Source: Phytoactinopolyspora endophytica (lineage in GTDB: Bacteria > Actinomycetota > Actinomycetes > Jiangellales > Jiangellaceae). Taken from it: a DNA stretch of 5,446 nt. The DNA lies in NCBI RefSeq assembly GCF_004138495.1, contig NZ_ML142875.1:16930-22375 (forward strand), written 5' to 3'. Below, one piece after another: positions 1 to 5,446 of the stretch. The notes under the pieces were generated by a model, which was not told where the DNA came from, searched no databases, and saw only the letters and a program-made list of their open reading frames with translations. Positions within the stretch are counted from its first letter, which is position 1. Every line of letters starts with the position of its first letter. A program made the position numbers and the translations under genes.

Positions 1-870
1 TCCGATCACCAATGCGTCCTCGGGGATGTGGAGCGTCAGCGATTGCAGCCCGCTGAGGGTGACCGCGGCGACCTCGTCGTCGAATGCACAAATGCCGGGA
101 CGGTCGTGGCCGGCGAGCGCATCGCGCAGGGTCGCGGCGGCGTGGTCCCGGTCCATCGTGAGTTCGATCCGGGTGGGAGACGGGAGACCTGCTGCGGTAG
201 AGGTGTTGGCGACGCCGATCTCCCGCGAGCGCGCCATGACCGTCCGGGGGTTGTCGGGATGTGGCGCGGCGTAGATGAGTGCCGTCGCTCCCGCACCGAG
301 GAGATGCTGTGCCTGCATCGCTCCGATCTCTTCTTCCCAGGGGCGGGGGAAAGCCGGGTCGCCATGCGCTGAGGAGTAGACCCGCGGGACGCCGGCGGTT
401 CGGAGTTCAGTCATGAAGGCCGGGCTCAGCGCCGTGAGCGCGAGCACCCCGTATGGCCGGACCTCACCGATGAGTGCGCGCAGTGCGGCCTCCGTGCTGA
501 ACTGATAGGTCAAGGGCGTGTGGCCGTGCACAGACAGGCGCTCGGTGATGGCGGCGAGGAACGGTTCGGTGACGAAGCCGGACAATGCGGGCTCGGTGAC
601 GACGAGCACGATGCGTGAATGGCCGCGGCGGAGTGAGGCGGCGGCAGCGCTGGGAACGTAGCCGAGCTCGGCCGCTGCGGCGCGGACGCGTTCCTGGGTG
701 GCGGCGGGGATGGTCTGGCCAGAGACGTTGTTCAGTACGTAGCTGACCGTGGCGCGTGAGACACCGCTTCGCCGAGCGACGTCGGCCGCGGTGACGCGGC
801 GTATCGACGGTGGATCTTCTTGGATCACGGCACCAGTCTGCCCGATCGGTGCGCCGGATTGCGTTGCCAT
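1..870 (-). CDS. LacI-family transcriptional regulator (C-terminus cut by window edge)
   Basis: Reading leftward from an ATG at 870-868, this frame stays open for 290 codons to the window edge with no stop. LacI proteins usually have about 330-350 residues, so roughly 40-60 C-terminal residues are missing. Residues 26-48 (VTAADVARRSGVSRATVSYVLNN) are a typical LacI helix-turn-helix. Residues 60-83 include the conserved GYVPSAAAASLRRG hinge region, with L80 at the position of the minor-groove leucine. The rest is a periplasmic-binding-protein-like effector domain that begins at IVLVV and ends in the window with GICAFDDEVAAV and IPEDALVIG, matching the family's usual CxNDxxA...VPxDxxVxG pattern. 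Such proteins bind operators as dimers and are released or recruited by a small effector, most often a sugar. The gene diverges from the transporter operon and probably controls it. The start is uncertain: neither the ATG nor the in-frame GTG at 828-826 (which shortens the N-terminus by 14 residues) has a clear ribosome binding site. Confidence 0.93.
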   Translation of the reverse strand, partial: MATQSGAPIGQTGAVIQEDPPSIRRVTAADVARRSGVSRATVSYVLNNVSGQTIPAATQERVRAAAAELGYVPSAAAASLRRGHSRIVLVVTEPALSGFVTEPFLAAITERLSVHGHTPLTYQFSTEAALRALIGEVRPYGVLALTALSPAFMTELRTAGVPRVYSSAHGDPAFPRPWEEEIGAMQAQHLLGAGATALIYAAPHPDNPRTVMARSREIGVANTSTAAGLPSPTRIELTMDRDHAAATLRDALAGHDRPGICAFDDEVAAVTLSGLQSLTLHIPEDALVIG

Positions 871-908
871 CACTTGCACGATTCAATAACGACCACTTGC
901 ACGATTCA
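871..908. repeat. Pair of perfect 15-bp direct repeats in the divergent promoter region
   Basis: The sequence CACTTGCACGATTCA occurs at 871-885 and again at 894-908, identical in all 15 bases, separated by 8 bp and so repeating every 23 bp (about two helical turns). The left copy directly abuts the ATG of the LacI-type gene. The right copy contains TTGCAC, which could be a -35 element for the transporter operon. Within each copy TTGCACGATTCA is a weak, imperfect dyad (TTG...CAA in the left copy). The position suggests a tandem operator, but a chance tandem duplication is also possible. Confidence 0.75.
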
Positions 909-925
909 GTACTCGTCGCTAGCTT
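897..925 (+). promoter_or_regulatory. Candidate sigma70-type promoter for the transporter operon
   Basis: TTGCAC at 897-902 resembles a -35 box (TTGACA). It is followed after 17 bp by TAGCTT at 920-925, which fits the actinobacterial TANNNT -10 pattern. This would place the transcript start near 932 and leave an untranslated leader of about 80 nt before the ATG at 1013. The -35 box lies inside the right copy of the 15-bp direct repeat, so a protein bound to the repeat would block RNA polymerase. This is judged by eye from consensus only. Confidence 0.4.
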
Positions 926-955
926 TGTCCGAACGCGATGCCGCCCGGCGGTTCC

Positions 956-965
956 GAAACGGTTC
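956..965. promoter_or_regulatory. Candidate LacI-type operator dyad
   Basis: GAAACGGTTC is a 10-bp imperfect palindrome, with 4 of its 5 base pairs symmetric, centred on CG. LacI-family operators are typically short palindromes with a central CG. It lies about 25-35 bp downstream of the predicted transcript start, where a repressor could block elongation or initiation. The overlapping direct repeat CGGTTC (949-954 and 960-965, 11 bp apart) adds to the structure. Short dyads are common by chance in G+C-rich DNA, so this is a candidate only. Confidence 0.3.
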
Positions 966-973
966 AACGCGGC

Positions 974-991
974 ATCGGCCTTGGCGCCGAT
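974..991 (+). other. Short inverted repeat in the operon leader
   Basis: ATCGGC at 974-979 pairs with GCCGAT at 986-991 around a 6-nt loop. It ends about 9 nt before the ribosome binding site of the binding-protein gene. It could form a small hairpin in the leader mRNA. There is no poly-U tract and the helix is only 6 bp, so it is not a terminator, and a regulatory role is unproven. Confidence 0.2.
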
Positions 992-1000
992 ATCGACTAC

Positions 1001-1007
1001 GAAGGAG
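1001..1007 (+). promoter_or_regulatory. Ribosome binding site of the binding-protein gene
   Basis: GAAGGAG sits 5 nt before the ATG at 1013-1015. It fixes that ATG as the start, rather than the in-frame ATG at 938, which has no such site and would put 25 residues ahead of an otherwise ideal lipoprotein signal peptide. Confidence 0.8.
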
Positions 1008-1012
1008 TATCG

Positions 1013-2581
1013 ATGAGCATCACAGGACAGCGGCGGCCTCGCCTGGCCGGCCTTGCCGCGGCGTTCACCGCGGTCGCGGTCATGCTCACCGCGTGCGGTG
1101 GCGAGAACACCAGCGGCGCGAGCGACTCGAGCGATTCGAGCGATGCGGGGGACAAGGACTACTCCGTTCTGCGGCTGGCCAGTTCGACGCAACCGGGATC
1201 ATGGGATCCGGCGCTTCAGCTCAGCGCGTTCGACGGCATGTGGCAGTGGACGGCGGTCTACGACACGCTCCTCACCTGTCACGAAGACGGGTCTGTGAGC
1301 CCGGGTGCTGCCGAGTCGTATGAGTTCTCCGACGACCACACGGTCCTGACCCTCACGCTGCGCGACGGGATGACCTTTTCCGATGGCACGCCGATCGACG
1401 CGGCCGCGGTTAACGCCTCGATCGAGCACGTGCAGAACGGTGGTGGCTCAGCTGCGGCGCGCGTCGCCGGGATCACGATCGAGACGCCCGACGAACGCAC
1501 GGTGGTCCTGACCGCTCCGGAGCCGAGCGGTCTATTGCCTGTCTACATGTGCCTGAGCCCGGGCATCGTCGCCTCGCCGGAGGCGATCGAGTCCGACACG
1601 GTGGACTCGGTGCCGGTGGCCTCCGGGCCGTACACCTTCGACGCGGAGCGCTCGACGAGCGGATCGGTACTCACCTTCGTCAGGCGCGACGACTACTGGA
1701 ACGCGGACGCGTATCCGTACCAGGAGGTCATCGTCTCGATCATGCCGGACGTCACGGCTCGCTTGAACGCGTTGAAGACCGGCCAGGTGGACGGCGCCGC
1801 GCTGAACGGCGAGACGACGGCCGAGGCAGAGGCCTCCGGGTTGACCGTCCATGACTATGTCGACGCGACGAACGGCATCGTGATCTTCGACCGGGCCGGC
1901 GAGACCGTGCCCGCGCTGGGTGATGCGCGGGTGCGTCAGGCGTTGAACATGGTGTTCGATCGCGAGGCGATCGCATCCGGGCTGTTCCAGGGGCAGGTGG
2001 ATCCCACGACACAGATGTTCGGCTCCGACACCGACGCCTATGTCGAGGAACTCGACGACCACTACGAGTACGACGTCGAGGCCGCCAAGAAGCTGATGGA
2101 GGACGCCGGCTACGCGGATGGCTTTACCGTCGAGATCCCGGCGCGGAGCCCGCAGACAGAGCAGGCCAACCCGCTGATCGTGCAGCAGCTGGCCGAGTTG
2201 AACATCACGGTGGAGGAGGTACCGCTGGCCGCGGCATCCGCTGTGCAGGAGCTGCTGAGCGGCCGATTCGCGATGACCTACCTGAGCATGCCGCTGGCCT
2301 CGGGCCTGTGGAGCATGCAGCAGTCGATCAGCCCGGCTGGCACCTGGAACGTCAACGGAAACGCGGATCCTGAGCTGACTGAGCTGACAGAGACGGCTCA
2401 GACGGCTCAGGATGACGAACTCACCGGCGTCCTGCAGGAGATCAACCGGTACACGGTGGAGAATGCGTGGTTCGTGCCGTGGAACCAGCGGGTGGCGTAT
2501 TTCGCGACCGCCGGCGACGTAGAGCTGATCACGACCGGCGACGTCTACACCAAGATTCCGCAGCTGCGGGACTTCCAGTAA
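1013..2581 (+). CDS. ABC transporter solute-binding lipoprotein, family 5 (DppA/OppA-like)
   Basis: This 522-residue protein is the extracellular substrate receptor of the importer encoded downstream. It starts with a lipoprotein signal peptide: a basic n-region (QRRPR), a hydrophobic stretch at about residues 11-25 and the lipobox L-T-A-C, with C28 as the lipid-anchored first mature residue. A Ser/Asp-rich spacer follows (residues 37-47). The body has the marks of the SBP_bac_5 family: the SSTQPGSWDPALQ strand, VYDTLLT at about 82-88, LRDGMTFSDGTPIDAAAV at about 116-133, a VASGPYTF segment at about 202-209 and VRQALNMVFDREAIASGLFQG further on. Its length is normal for the family (500-550). 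The arginine pair is not followed by a convincing Tat motif, so Sec export is more likely. Family 5 receptors bind di- and oligopeptides, nickel-chelates or oligosaccharides, and the sequence does not reveal which. The divergent LacI-type regulator argues for a carbohydrate ligand (inference). It is the first gene of the operon. Confidence 0.95.
   Translation: MSITGQRRPRLAGLAAAFTAVAVMLTACGGENTSGASDSSDSSDAGDKDYSVLRLASSTQPGSWDPALQLSAFDGMWQWTAVYDTLLTCHEDGSVSPGAAESYEFSDDHTVLTLTLRDGMTFSDGTPIDAAAVNASIEHVQNGGGSAAARVAGITIETPDERTVVLTAPEPSGLLPVYMCLSPGIVASPEAIESDTVDSVPVASGPYTFDAERSTSGSVLTFVRRDDYWNADAYPYQEVIVSIMPDVTARLNALKTGQVDGAALNGETTAEAEASGLTVHDYVDATNGIVIFDRAGETVPALGDARVRQALNMVFDREAIASGLFQGQVDPTTQMFGSDTDAYVEELDDHYEYDVEAAKKLMEDAGYADGFTVEIPARSPQTEQANPLIVQQLAELNITVEEVPLAAASAVQELLSGRFAMTYLSMPLASGLWSMQQSISPAGTWNVNGNADPELTELTETAQTAQDDELTGVLQEINRYTVENAWFVPWNQRVAYFATAGDVELITTGDVYTKIPQLRDFQ
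1120..1146 (+). repeat. Three 9-bp tandem repeats coding the Ser/Asp spacer
   Basis: GAGCGACTC, GAGCGATTC and GAGCGATGC follow one another without a gap. They encode Ser-Asp-Ser, Ser-Asp-Ser and Ser-Asp-Ala (residues 37-45) just after the lipid-anchored cysteine. The unit is a multiple of three, so copy-number change would lengthen or shorten the flexible tether without a frameshift. Confidence 0.7.
2371..2408 (+). repeat. Two adjacent 9-bp tandem duplications inside the binding-protein gene
   Basis: TGAGCTGAC is present twice in tandem (2371-2379, 2380-2388), and two bases later AGACGGCTC is present twice in tandem (2391-2399, 2400-2408). Both keep the reading frame and give the repetitive peptide PELTELTETAQTAQ. 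The first pair contains CTGAGC (2370-2375, 2379-2384) and the second GCTCAG (2396-2401, 2405-2410), its reverse complement, so the tract can also form short hairpins. Confidence 0.65.
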
Positions 2582-2591
2582 CCGATCGTGC

Positions 2592-2600
2592 GGAGGAGGT
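2592..2600 (+). promoter_or_regulatory. Strong ribosome binding site of the first permease gene
   Basis: GGAGGAGGT lies in the 25-bp gap after the binding-protein stop codon, 6 nt before a GTG start at 2607-2609. It decides the GTG start. No terminator is seen in this gap, which fits a single operon transcript. Confidence 0.8.
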
Positions 2601-2606
2601 TCTCTG

Positions 2607-3548
2607 GTGATCAGGTTCGCGTTGCGGCGGGCAGCCTTCAGCGTGCTGCTGGCGCTGGGCGTGTCGTTCGCGACGTTCGTGCTGGTCTTCAGCAACGGCA
2701 CAGCCATTGCGCGGGCCATCCTGGGCGTCGATGCGACCGACGAGCAGGTACAGGCTCTCGCGCACGAGCATGGGCTGGACCGGCCCGTCTTGGTGCAGTT
2801 CGGCGAGTGGCTCGGCGGGGTGCTGCAGGGGGACCTCGGGGTGAGCTATTACACCGGGGAGGCTGTCACCGATGTGGTGACCTCGCGTGTCCCGGTCACC
2901 CTGGCTCTGCTGGGCATCGCGATGTTCTTCACCGCGGTCCTCAGTGCGCTGCTCGGCATCGCGAGTGCGGTCGCCGGCGGATGGGCGGATCGCCTGCTGC
3001 AGATGGTGGCGCTGGTCGGGACGGCGGTGCCGAACTTCATTGTCGCGATCATGCTCGTGATGTGGTTGGCGGTGAGTGCCAGGATCTTCCCCGCCACCGG
3101 CTTCGTCCCATTGGAGCAAGATCCGGGACGTTGGGCCCTCAGCCTTGCGCTCCCCGTCGCCGCAGTGGTCATCGCCTCGGTCGGGCCCGCTTCTCAGCAG
3201 TTCCGCGGCGCGGTCAAGGACGTGCTGGAGCGTGACTTCGTACGGACACTGCGGGCACGCGGGATCAAGCCCCGCGCGATCGTGTTCCGGCATGTGTTCC
3301 GCAACGCGGCAGGGCCCGGCGTCATCATCCTCGGGCTGCAGATCATCGTGCTCATGGGCGGGGTGGTCGTCATCGAGCGGGTGTTCGCGCTGCCCGGGAT
3401 CGGCGAGCTCACCGTGAACACGTCCCTGCTCGGGGACATCCCGGTGGTGATGGGGTGCGTGCTCTTCATCATCGTGGTGGTCGTTGTCGTGAACCTCGCC
3501 GCCGATGTCGTCAACGCCGCGATCAACCCGAAGGTGAGGCAACGATGA
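2607..3548 (+). CDS. ABC transporter permease, DppB/OppB type
   Basis: This 313-residue integral membrane protein forms one half of the translocation channel. It has the DppB layout: a first membrane helix at about residues 9-29; an extracytoplasmic segment with the family pattern LDRPVLVQFGEWLGGVLQGDLGVSY (about 57-81); then a cluster of helices at about 99-121, 133-156 and 178-197; and further helices at about 237-258 and 279-300, the last containing a run of six valines. The cytoplasmic coupling loop (EAA motif) is residues 209-235, with RTLRARGIKPRAIVFRHVFRNA, where G219 matches the conserved glycine; this loop docks on an ATPase. The length is normal. It starts with GTG behind a strong ribosome binding site. 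Its TGA overlaps the next gene's ATG by 4 bases (ATGA), so the two are probably translationally coupled and made in equal amounts. No odd residues were noticed. Confidence 0.95.
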   Translation: MIRFALRRAAFSVLLALGVSFATFVLVFSNGTAIARAILGVDATDEQVQALAHEHGLDRPVLVQFGEWLGGVLQGDLGVSYYTGEAVTDVVTSRVPVTLALLGIAMFFTAVLSALLGIASAVAGGWADRLLQMVALVGTAVPNFIVAIMLVMWLAVSARIFPATGFVPLEQDPGRWALSLALPVAAVVIASVGPASQQFRGAVKDVLERDFVRTLRARGIKPRAIVFRHVFRNAAGPGVIILGLQIIVLMGGVVVIERVFALPGIGELTVNTSLLGDIPVVMGCVLFIIVVVVVVNLAADVVNAAINPKVRQR

Positions 3549-5347
3549 CCGAACCTGTCCCGTTCGGCACGTCAGCGGCGACCGGGCCCGGATCGCAGCA
3601 TCCCATCCGTCGGCTGCTACGCAACCCATTCGGCCTCGCCTCGCTGATCGTGCTCACCGCGATCGTGTTCGTCGCCATCCTCGCCCCGTGGCTCGCCCCG
3701 TTCGACCCGAACGCGTCCCGCCCGGAGTTGACGAACGTGGCGCCGTTCACCAGCGACTACGTGCTCGGCGGGGACTCCGCGGGCCGGGATGTGCTGTCCC
3801 GGCTGATCTGGGCGGCGCGCAGCACGATGCTGGCCAGCCTCACGGTGCTCGCCGTGTCGTTGGTCATCGGCGTCGTCGCCGGCTTGCTCGCCGGCTACTA
3901 CGGCGGTGTGGTCCAGGCGGTCACCAACTGGGTGTCGGATGCTGTGCTCGCCCTTCCAGGTGTGGTGCTGCTCATCGCCATGTACGCCGTGCTCGGGCCG
4001 AACATCCTGCTCGCGATGGCCGTCTACGGTGTGCTGGTGTCGCCGATCTTCTACAGGCTGGTGCGTGGCGTCGTCGCGGGCGTGCGGCACGAGCTGTACA
4101 TCGACGCCGCGAAGGTGTCGGGACTCGGCGACGCCCGTATCCTCTTCCGGCACGTCCTGCGCGCCGTGCGCTCACCCGTCATCATCCAGAGCGCGTTCAT
4201 CCTGGGCACCGCGGTCGGCATCCAGGCTGCCCTGGAATTCCTCGGGCTCGGCAGCCCGCGCGACGCGTCCTGGGGCGGCATGCTCGACCTGGCCTTCCGC
4301 AACATCTATGTGGACGTCAGCGGCGTGGTGTGGCCGGCGATCACGGTGACGGTCGTGGTCCTGGCGTTCGTGCTGCTCGGCAACGCCCTGCGAGACGCTC
4401 TCGATCCGTCGTCCAAACGGCGCACGCTCACCGGCCGGCAGGCGGCGAGGCTGCGTTCGCAGGCTGTGAGCCACAACGCAGTTCCCGACGAGGTGGTTCC
4501 CGACGACGTGGACACCGACGTGGCGGACCCTGACGACGGGGTCATCGGCGACACCCCGGCCGACGCGGTGCTCAGCGTTCGCGACCTGCGGGTCGGCTAC
4601 CCGGCCGGCATGGCAACATTTCGCGACGTCGTGCAGGGAGTCGACCTGGACGTGCGTCGCGGCGAGATCGTCGGTCTGGTCGGCGAATCGGGGTCCGGTA
4701 AGTCACAGACGGCCTTCGCGGTGCTCGGGTTGTTGCCGCGCAACGCCGTCGTCATCGGCGGCTCGGTGCGTTTCGACGGCATCGAGATCCTGCAGCAGAA
4801 GGGCCGGCTGCAAGCCGTGCGCGGGTCGCGGATCGGCTACATCCCGCAGGAGCCGATGACCAATCTCGACCCGACGATGACGATCGGGAAGCAGCTCGTG
4901 TACGGACTGCGGGCGGTGCGCCACATATCCCGCGCGGAGGCCGAGACAAGACTGATCGACCTGTTGCACCGGGTGGGGATCCCGGATGCGGACGAGGTCA
5001 CGCGCAGGTATCCGCACGAGATCTCCGGCGGCATGGCGCAGCGCGTGCTGATCGCCGGCGCCGTGGCGCCGGACCCCGACCTGATCATCGCCGACGAGCC
5101 GACCACAGCGCTCGACGTCACGGTGCAGGCCGAGGTGCTCGACCTCATCCGAGAGCTGCGGGACGAGCGCGGACTTGCCGTGATCATGGTCACCCACGAC
5201 CTCGGCGTCGTATCCGACCTATGCGACCGGGTGGCTGTCATGCGCGAGGGACGGATCGTAGAAAGCTCGCCGACCGTGGAGTTCTTCGGCGGCCCTGGAC
5301 ACGACTACTCGCGTGAACTGCTGCATGCCGCCGCCGAGCTCGGATGA
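3545..5347 (+). CDS. Fused ABC permease (DppC type) and ATP-binding protein (DppD type)
   Basis: One open frame of 600 residues carries two proteins that are usually separate. Residues 1-290 are a DppC-type permease: cytoplasmic N-tail, first helix at about 30-50, the DPNASRPEL and LGGDSAGRDVLSRLIWAARST family segments, more helices at about 97-119, 135-160 and 212-230, the EAA coupling loop YIDAAKVSGLGDARILFRHVLRA (185-207), and a last helix at about 261-280. Residues 291-342 are a linker, basic and then strongly acidic. Residues 343-600 are an ATPase with every key motif: Walker A GESGSGKS (380-387), Q-loop Q435, signature SGGMAQR (494-500), Walker B LIIADEP (513-519), D-loop TTALD (520-524) and H-loop H551. 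The start is the ATG overlapping the upstream stop, behind AAGGTGAGG; no frameshift is needed. The ATPase stops soon after GHDYSRELL, so the C-terminal oligo_HPY extension usual in DppD/OppD is absent. Permease/ATPase fusions of this kind are known in actinobacteria. A second ATPase follows, implying a heterodimeric motor. Confidence 0.95.
   Translation: MTEPVPFGTSAATGPGSQHPIRRLLRNPFGLASLIVLTAIVFVAILAPWLAPFDPNASRPELTNVAPFTSDYVLGGDSAGRDVLSRLIWAARSTMLASLTVLAVSLVIGVVAGLLAGYYGGVVQAVTNWVSDAVLALPGVVLLIAMYAVLGPNILLAMAVYGVLVSPIFYRLVRGVVAGVRHELYIDAAKVSGLGDARILFRHVLRAVRSPVIIQSAFILGTAVGIQAALEFLGLGSPRDASWGGMLDLAFRNIYVDVSGVVWPAITVTVVVLAFVLLGNALRDALDPSSKRRTLTGRQAARLRSQAVSHNAVPDEVVPDDVDTDVADPDDGVIGDTPADAVLSVRDLRVGYPAGMATFRDVVQGVDLDVRRGEIVGLVGESGSGKSQTAFAVLGLLPRNAVVIGGSVRFDGIEILQQKGRLQAVRGSRIGYIPQEPMTNLDPTMTIGKQLVYGLRAVRHISRAEAETRLIDLLHRVGIPDADEVTRRYPHEISGGMAQRVLIAGAVAPDPDLIIADEPTTALDVTVQAEVLDLIRELRDERGLAVIMVTHDLGVVSDLCDRVAVMREGRIVESSPTVEFFGGPGHDYSRELLHAAAELG
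4481..4510 (+). repeat. 15-bp tandem duplication in the inter-domain linker
   Basis: GTTCCCGACGAGGTG (4481-4495) is followed at once by GTTCCCGACGACGTG (4496-4510), 14 of 15 bases identical. It encodes VPDEV-VPDDV (residues 313-322) in the acidic linker between the permease and ATPase halves and keeps the frame. The near-identity suggests a fairly recent duplication. Confidence 0.75.
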
Positions 5348-5370
5348 AGGAAGTGTGAGGAGTGGACACC

Positions 5371-5446
5371 GTGATCGAGGTCGACGGGCTGCACGTCGAA
5401 TACGGACGGCGAGGCCGAGCCCCGGCTAAACACGTCATCCGGGGCG
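5371..5446 (+). CDS. Second ABC transporter ATP-binding protein, DppF/OppF type (N-terminal fragment)
   Basis: Only the first ~25 residues are inside the window. They read (V/M)IEVDGLHVEYGRRGRAPAKHVIRG and match the opening strand of DppF-type ATPases (xxEVxxLxVxY...), ending just before the region that should lead to the Walker A motif. The GTG at 5371 is preferred because GAGGAG (5357-5362) lies 8 nt upstream. An in-frame GTG at 5362 behind the weaker AAGGAAG is an alternative and adds three residues. The gap after the fusion gene's stop is short, so it is cotranscribed. Its expected role is to pair with the ATPase half of the fusion protein to form the ATP-driven motor. The call rests on a short fragment plus operon position; the C-terminal substrate-class motifs cannot be seen. 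Confidence 0.8.
   Translation, partial: MIEVDGLHVEYGRRGRAPAKHVIRG

Noticed and set aside
974..991. Inverted repeat as an intrinsic terminator or riboswitch
   Set aside because: The stem is only 6 bp, no T-run follows, and there is no larger conserved RNA fold visible. It is kept only as a low-confidence leader hairpin.
938..1012. In-frame upstream ATG extension of the binding-protein gene
   Set aside because: It would bury the lipoprotein signal peptide behind 25 residues and ignores the strong GAAGGAG site before the ATG at 1013.
464..1192. 242-codon minus-strand frame spanning the regulator start and the divergent promoter region
   Set aside because: It is in a different frame from the LacI-type gene, is Arg-rich without motifs, and runs across the promoter region and into the signal-peptide coding part of the next gene.
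1532..2719. 395-codon open frame on the minus strand opposite the binding-protein gene
   Set aside because: It is antisense to a clearly real gene, its translation is rich in Arg/His/Leu with no recognisable motif, and it has no ribosome binding site. Long antisense frames are common in G+C-rich DNA.
3455..3544. In-frame upstream ATG extension of the fusion gene into the first permease gene
   Set aside because: The extra 30 residues are Arg-rich and overlap the permease coding end in another frame. The ATG at 3545 has a ribosome binding site and the classic ATGA overlap.
2529..3629. 366-codon open frame on the minus strand opposite the first permease gene
   Set aside because: The translation is dominated by His/Asp/Arg, as expected when hydrophobic permease codons are read antisense. 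No domain is recognisable.
5344..5358. ATGA overlap at the end of the fusion gene as a start of the next gene
   Set aside because: The frame from this ATG ends after four codons (ATG AAG GAA GTG TGA), so it cannot be the next gene's start.
1..5446. CRISPR array, tRNA/rRNA gene, insertion sequence or phage attachment site
   Set aside because: No regularly spaced repeats, tRNA-like cloverleaf sequence, transposase motif or terminal inverted repeats were seen. The whole window is explained by a regulator and an ABC importer operon.

Overview
The window looks like a chromosomal segment of a high-G+C actinobacterium. G+C is about two thirds by eye, codons strongly favour G/C in the third position, GTG starts are used, and the ribosome binding sites are GGAGG-like. 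The protein style would fit Microbacteriaceae or a relative, but that family-level guess is only an inference. Five protein-coding genes are visible, and the two at the window edges are cut off.

Region 1 (1-870, minus strand) is a LacI-family transcriptional repressor whose C-terminal end lies outside the window. Region 2 (871-1012) is a 142-bp divergent intergenic region. It carries a perfect 15-bp direct repeat, a plausible sigma70-type promoter facing right, an imperfect dyad with a central CG that could be a LacI-type operator, a small inverted repeat and a strong ribosome binding site. Region 3 (1013-5446, plus strand) is a tightly packed operon for a Dpp/Opp-type ABC importer. In order it encodes a lipoprotein solute-binding protein of family 5, a DppB-type permease, one polypeptide that fuses a DppC-type permease to a DppD-type ATPase, and the first ~25 residues of a second (DppF-type) ATPase that runs off the right edge.

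Together the genes describe a complete importer. The lipoprotein captures the substrate outside the membrane, two permease domains form the channel, and two different ATPase domains drive transport. One ATPase is tethered to its permease and the other is probably free. The divergent LacI-type gene is the likely local regulator. LacI regulators mostly sense sugars, so the substrate may be an oligosaccharide or glycoside rather than a peptide, although the transporter family name suggests peptides.

No wholly new system is evident. The features most worth a second look are the permease-ATPase fusion, whose ATPase half ends at the degenerate HPY-like motif and whose acidic linker contains a recent-looking 15-bp tandem duplication; the paired 15-bp repeats in the divergent promoter; and the LacI/family-5 pairing as a clue to substrate.
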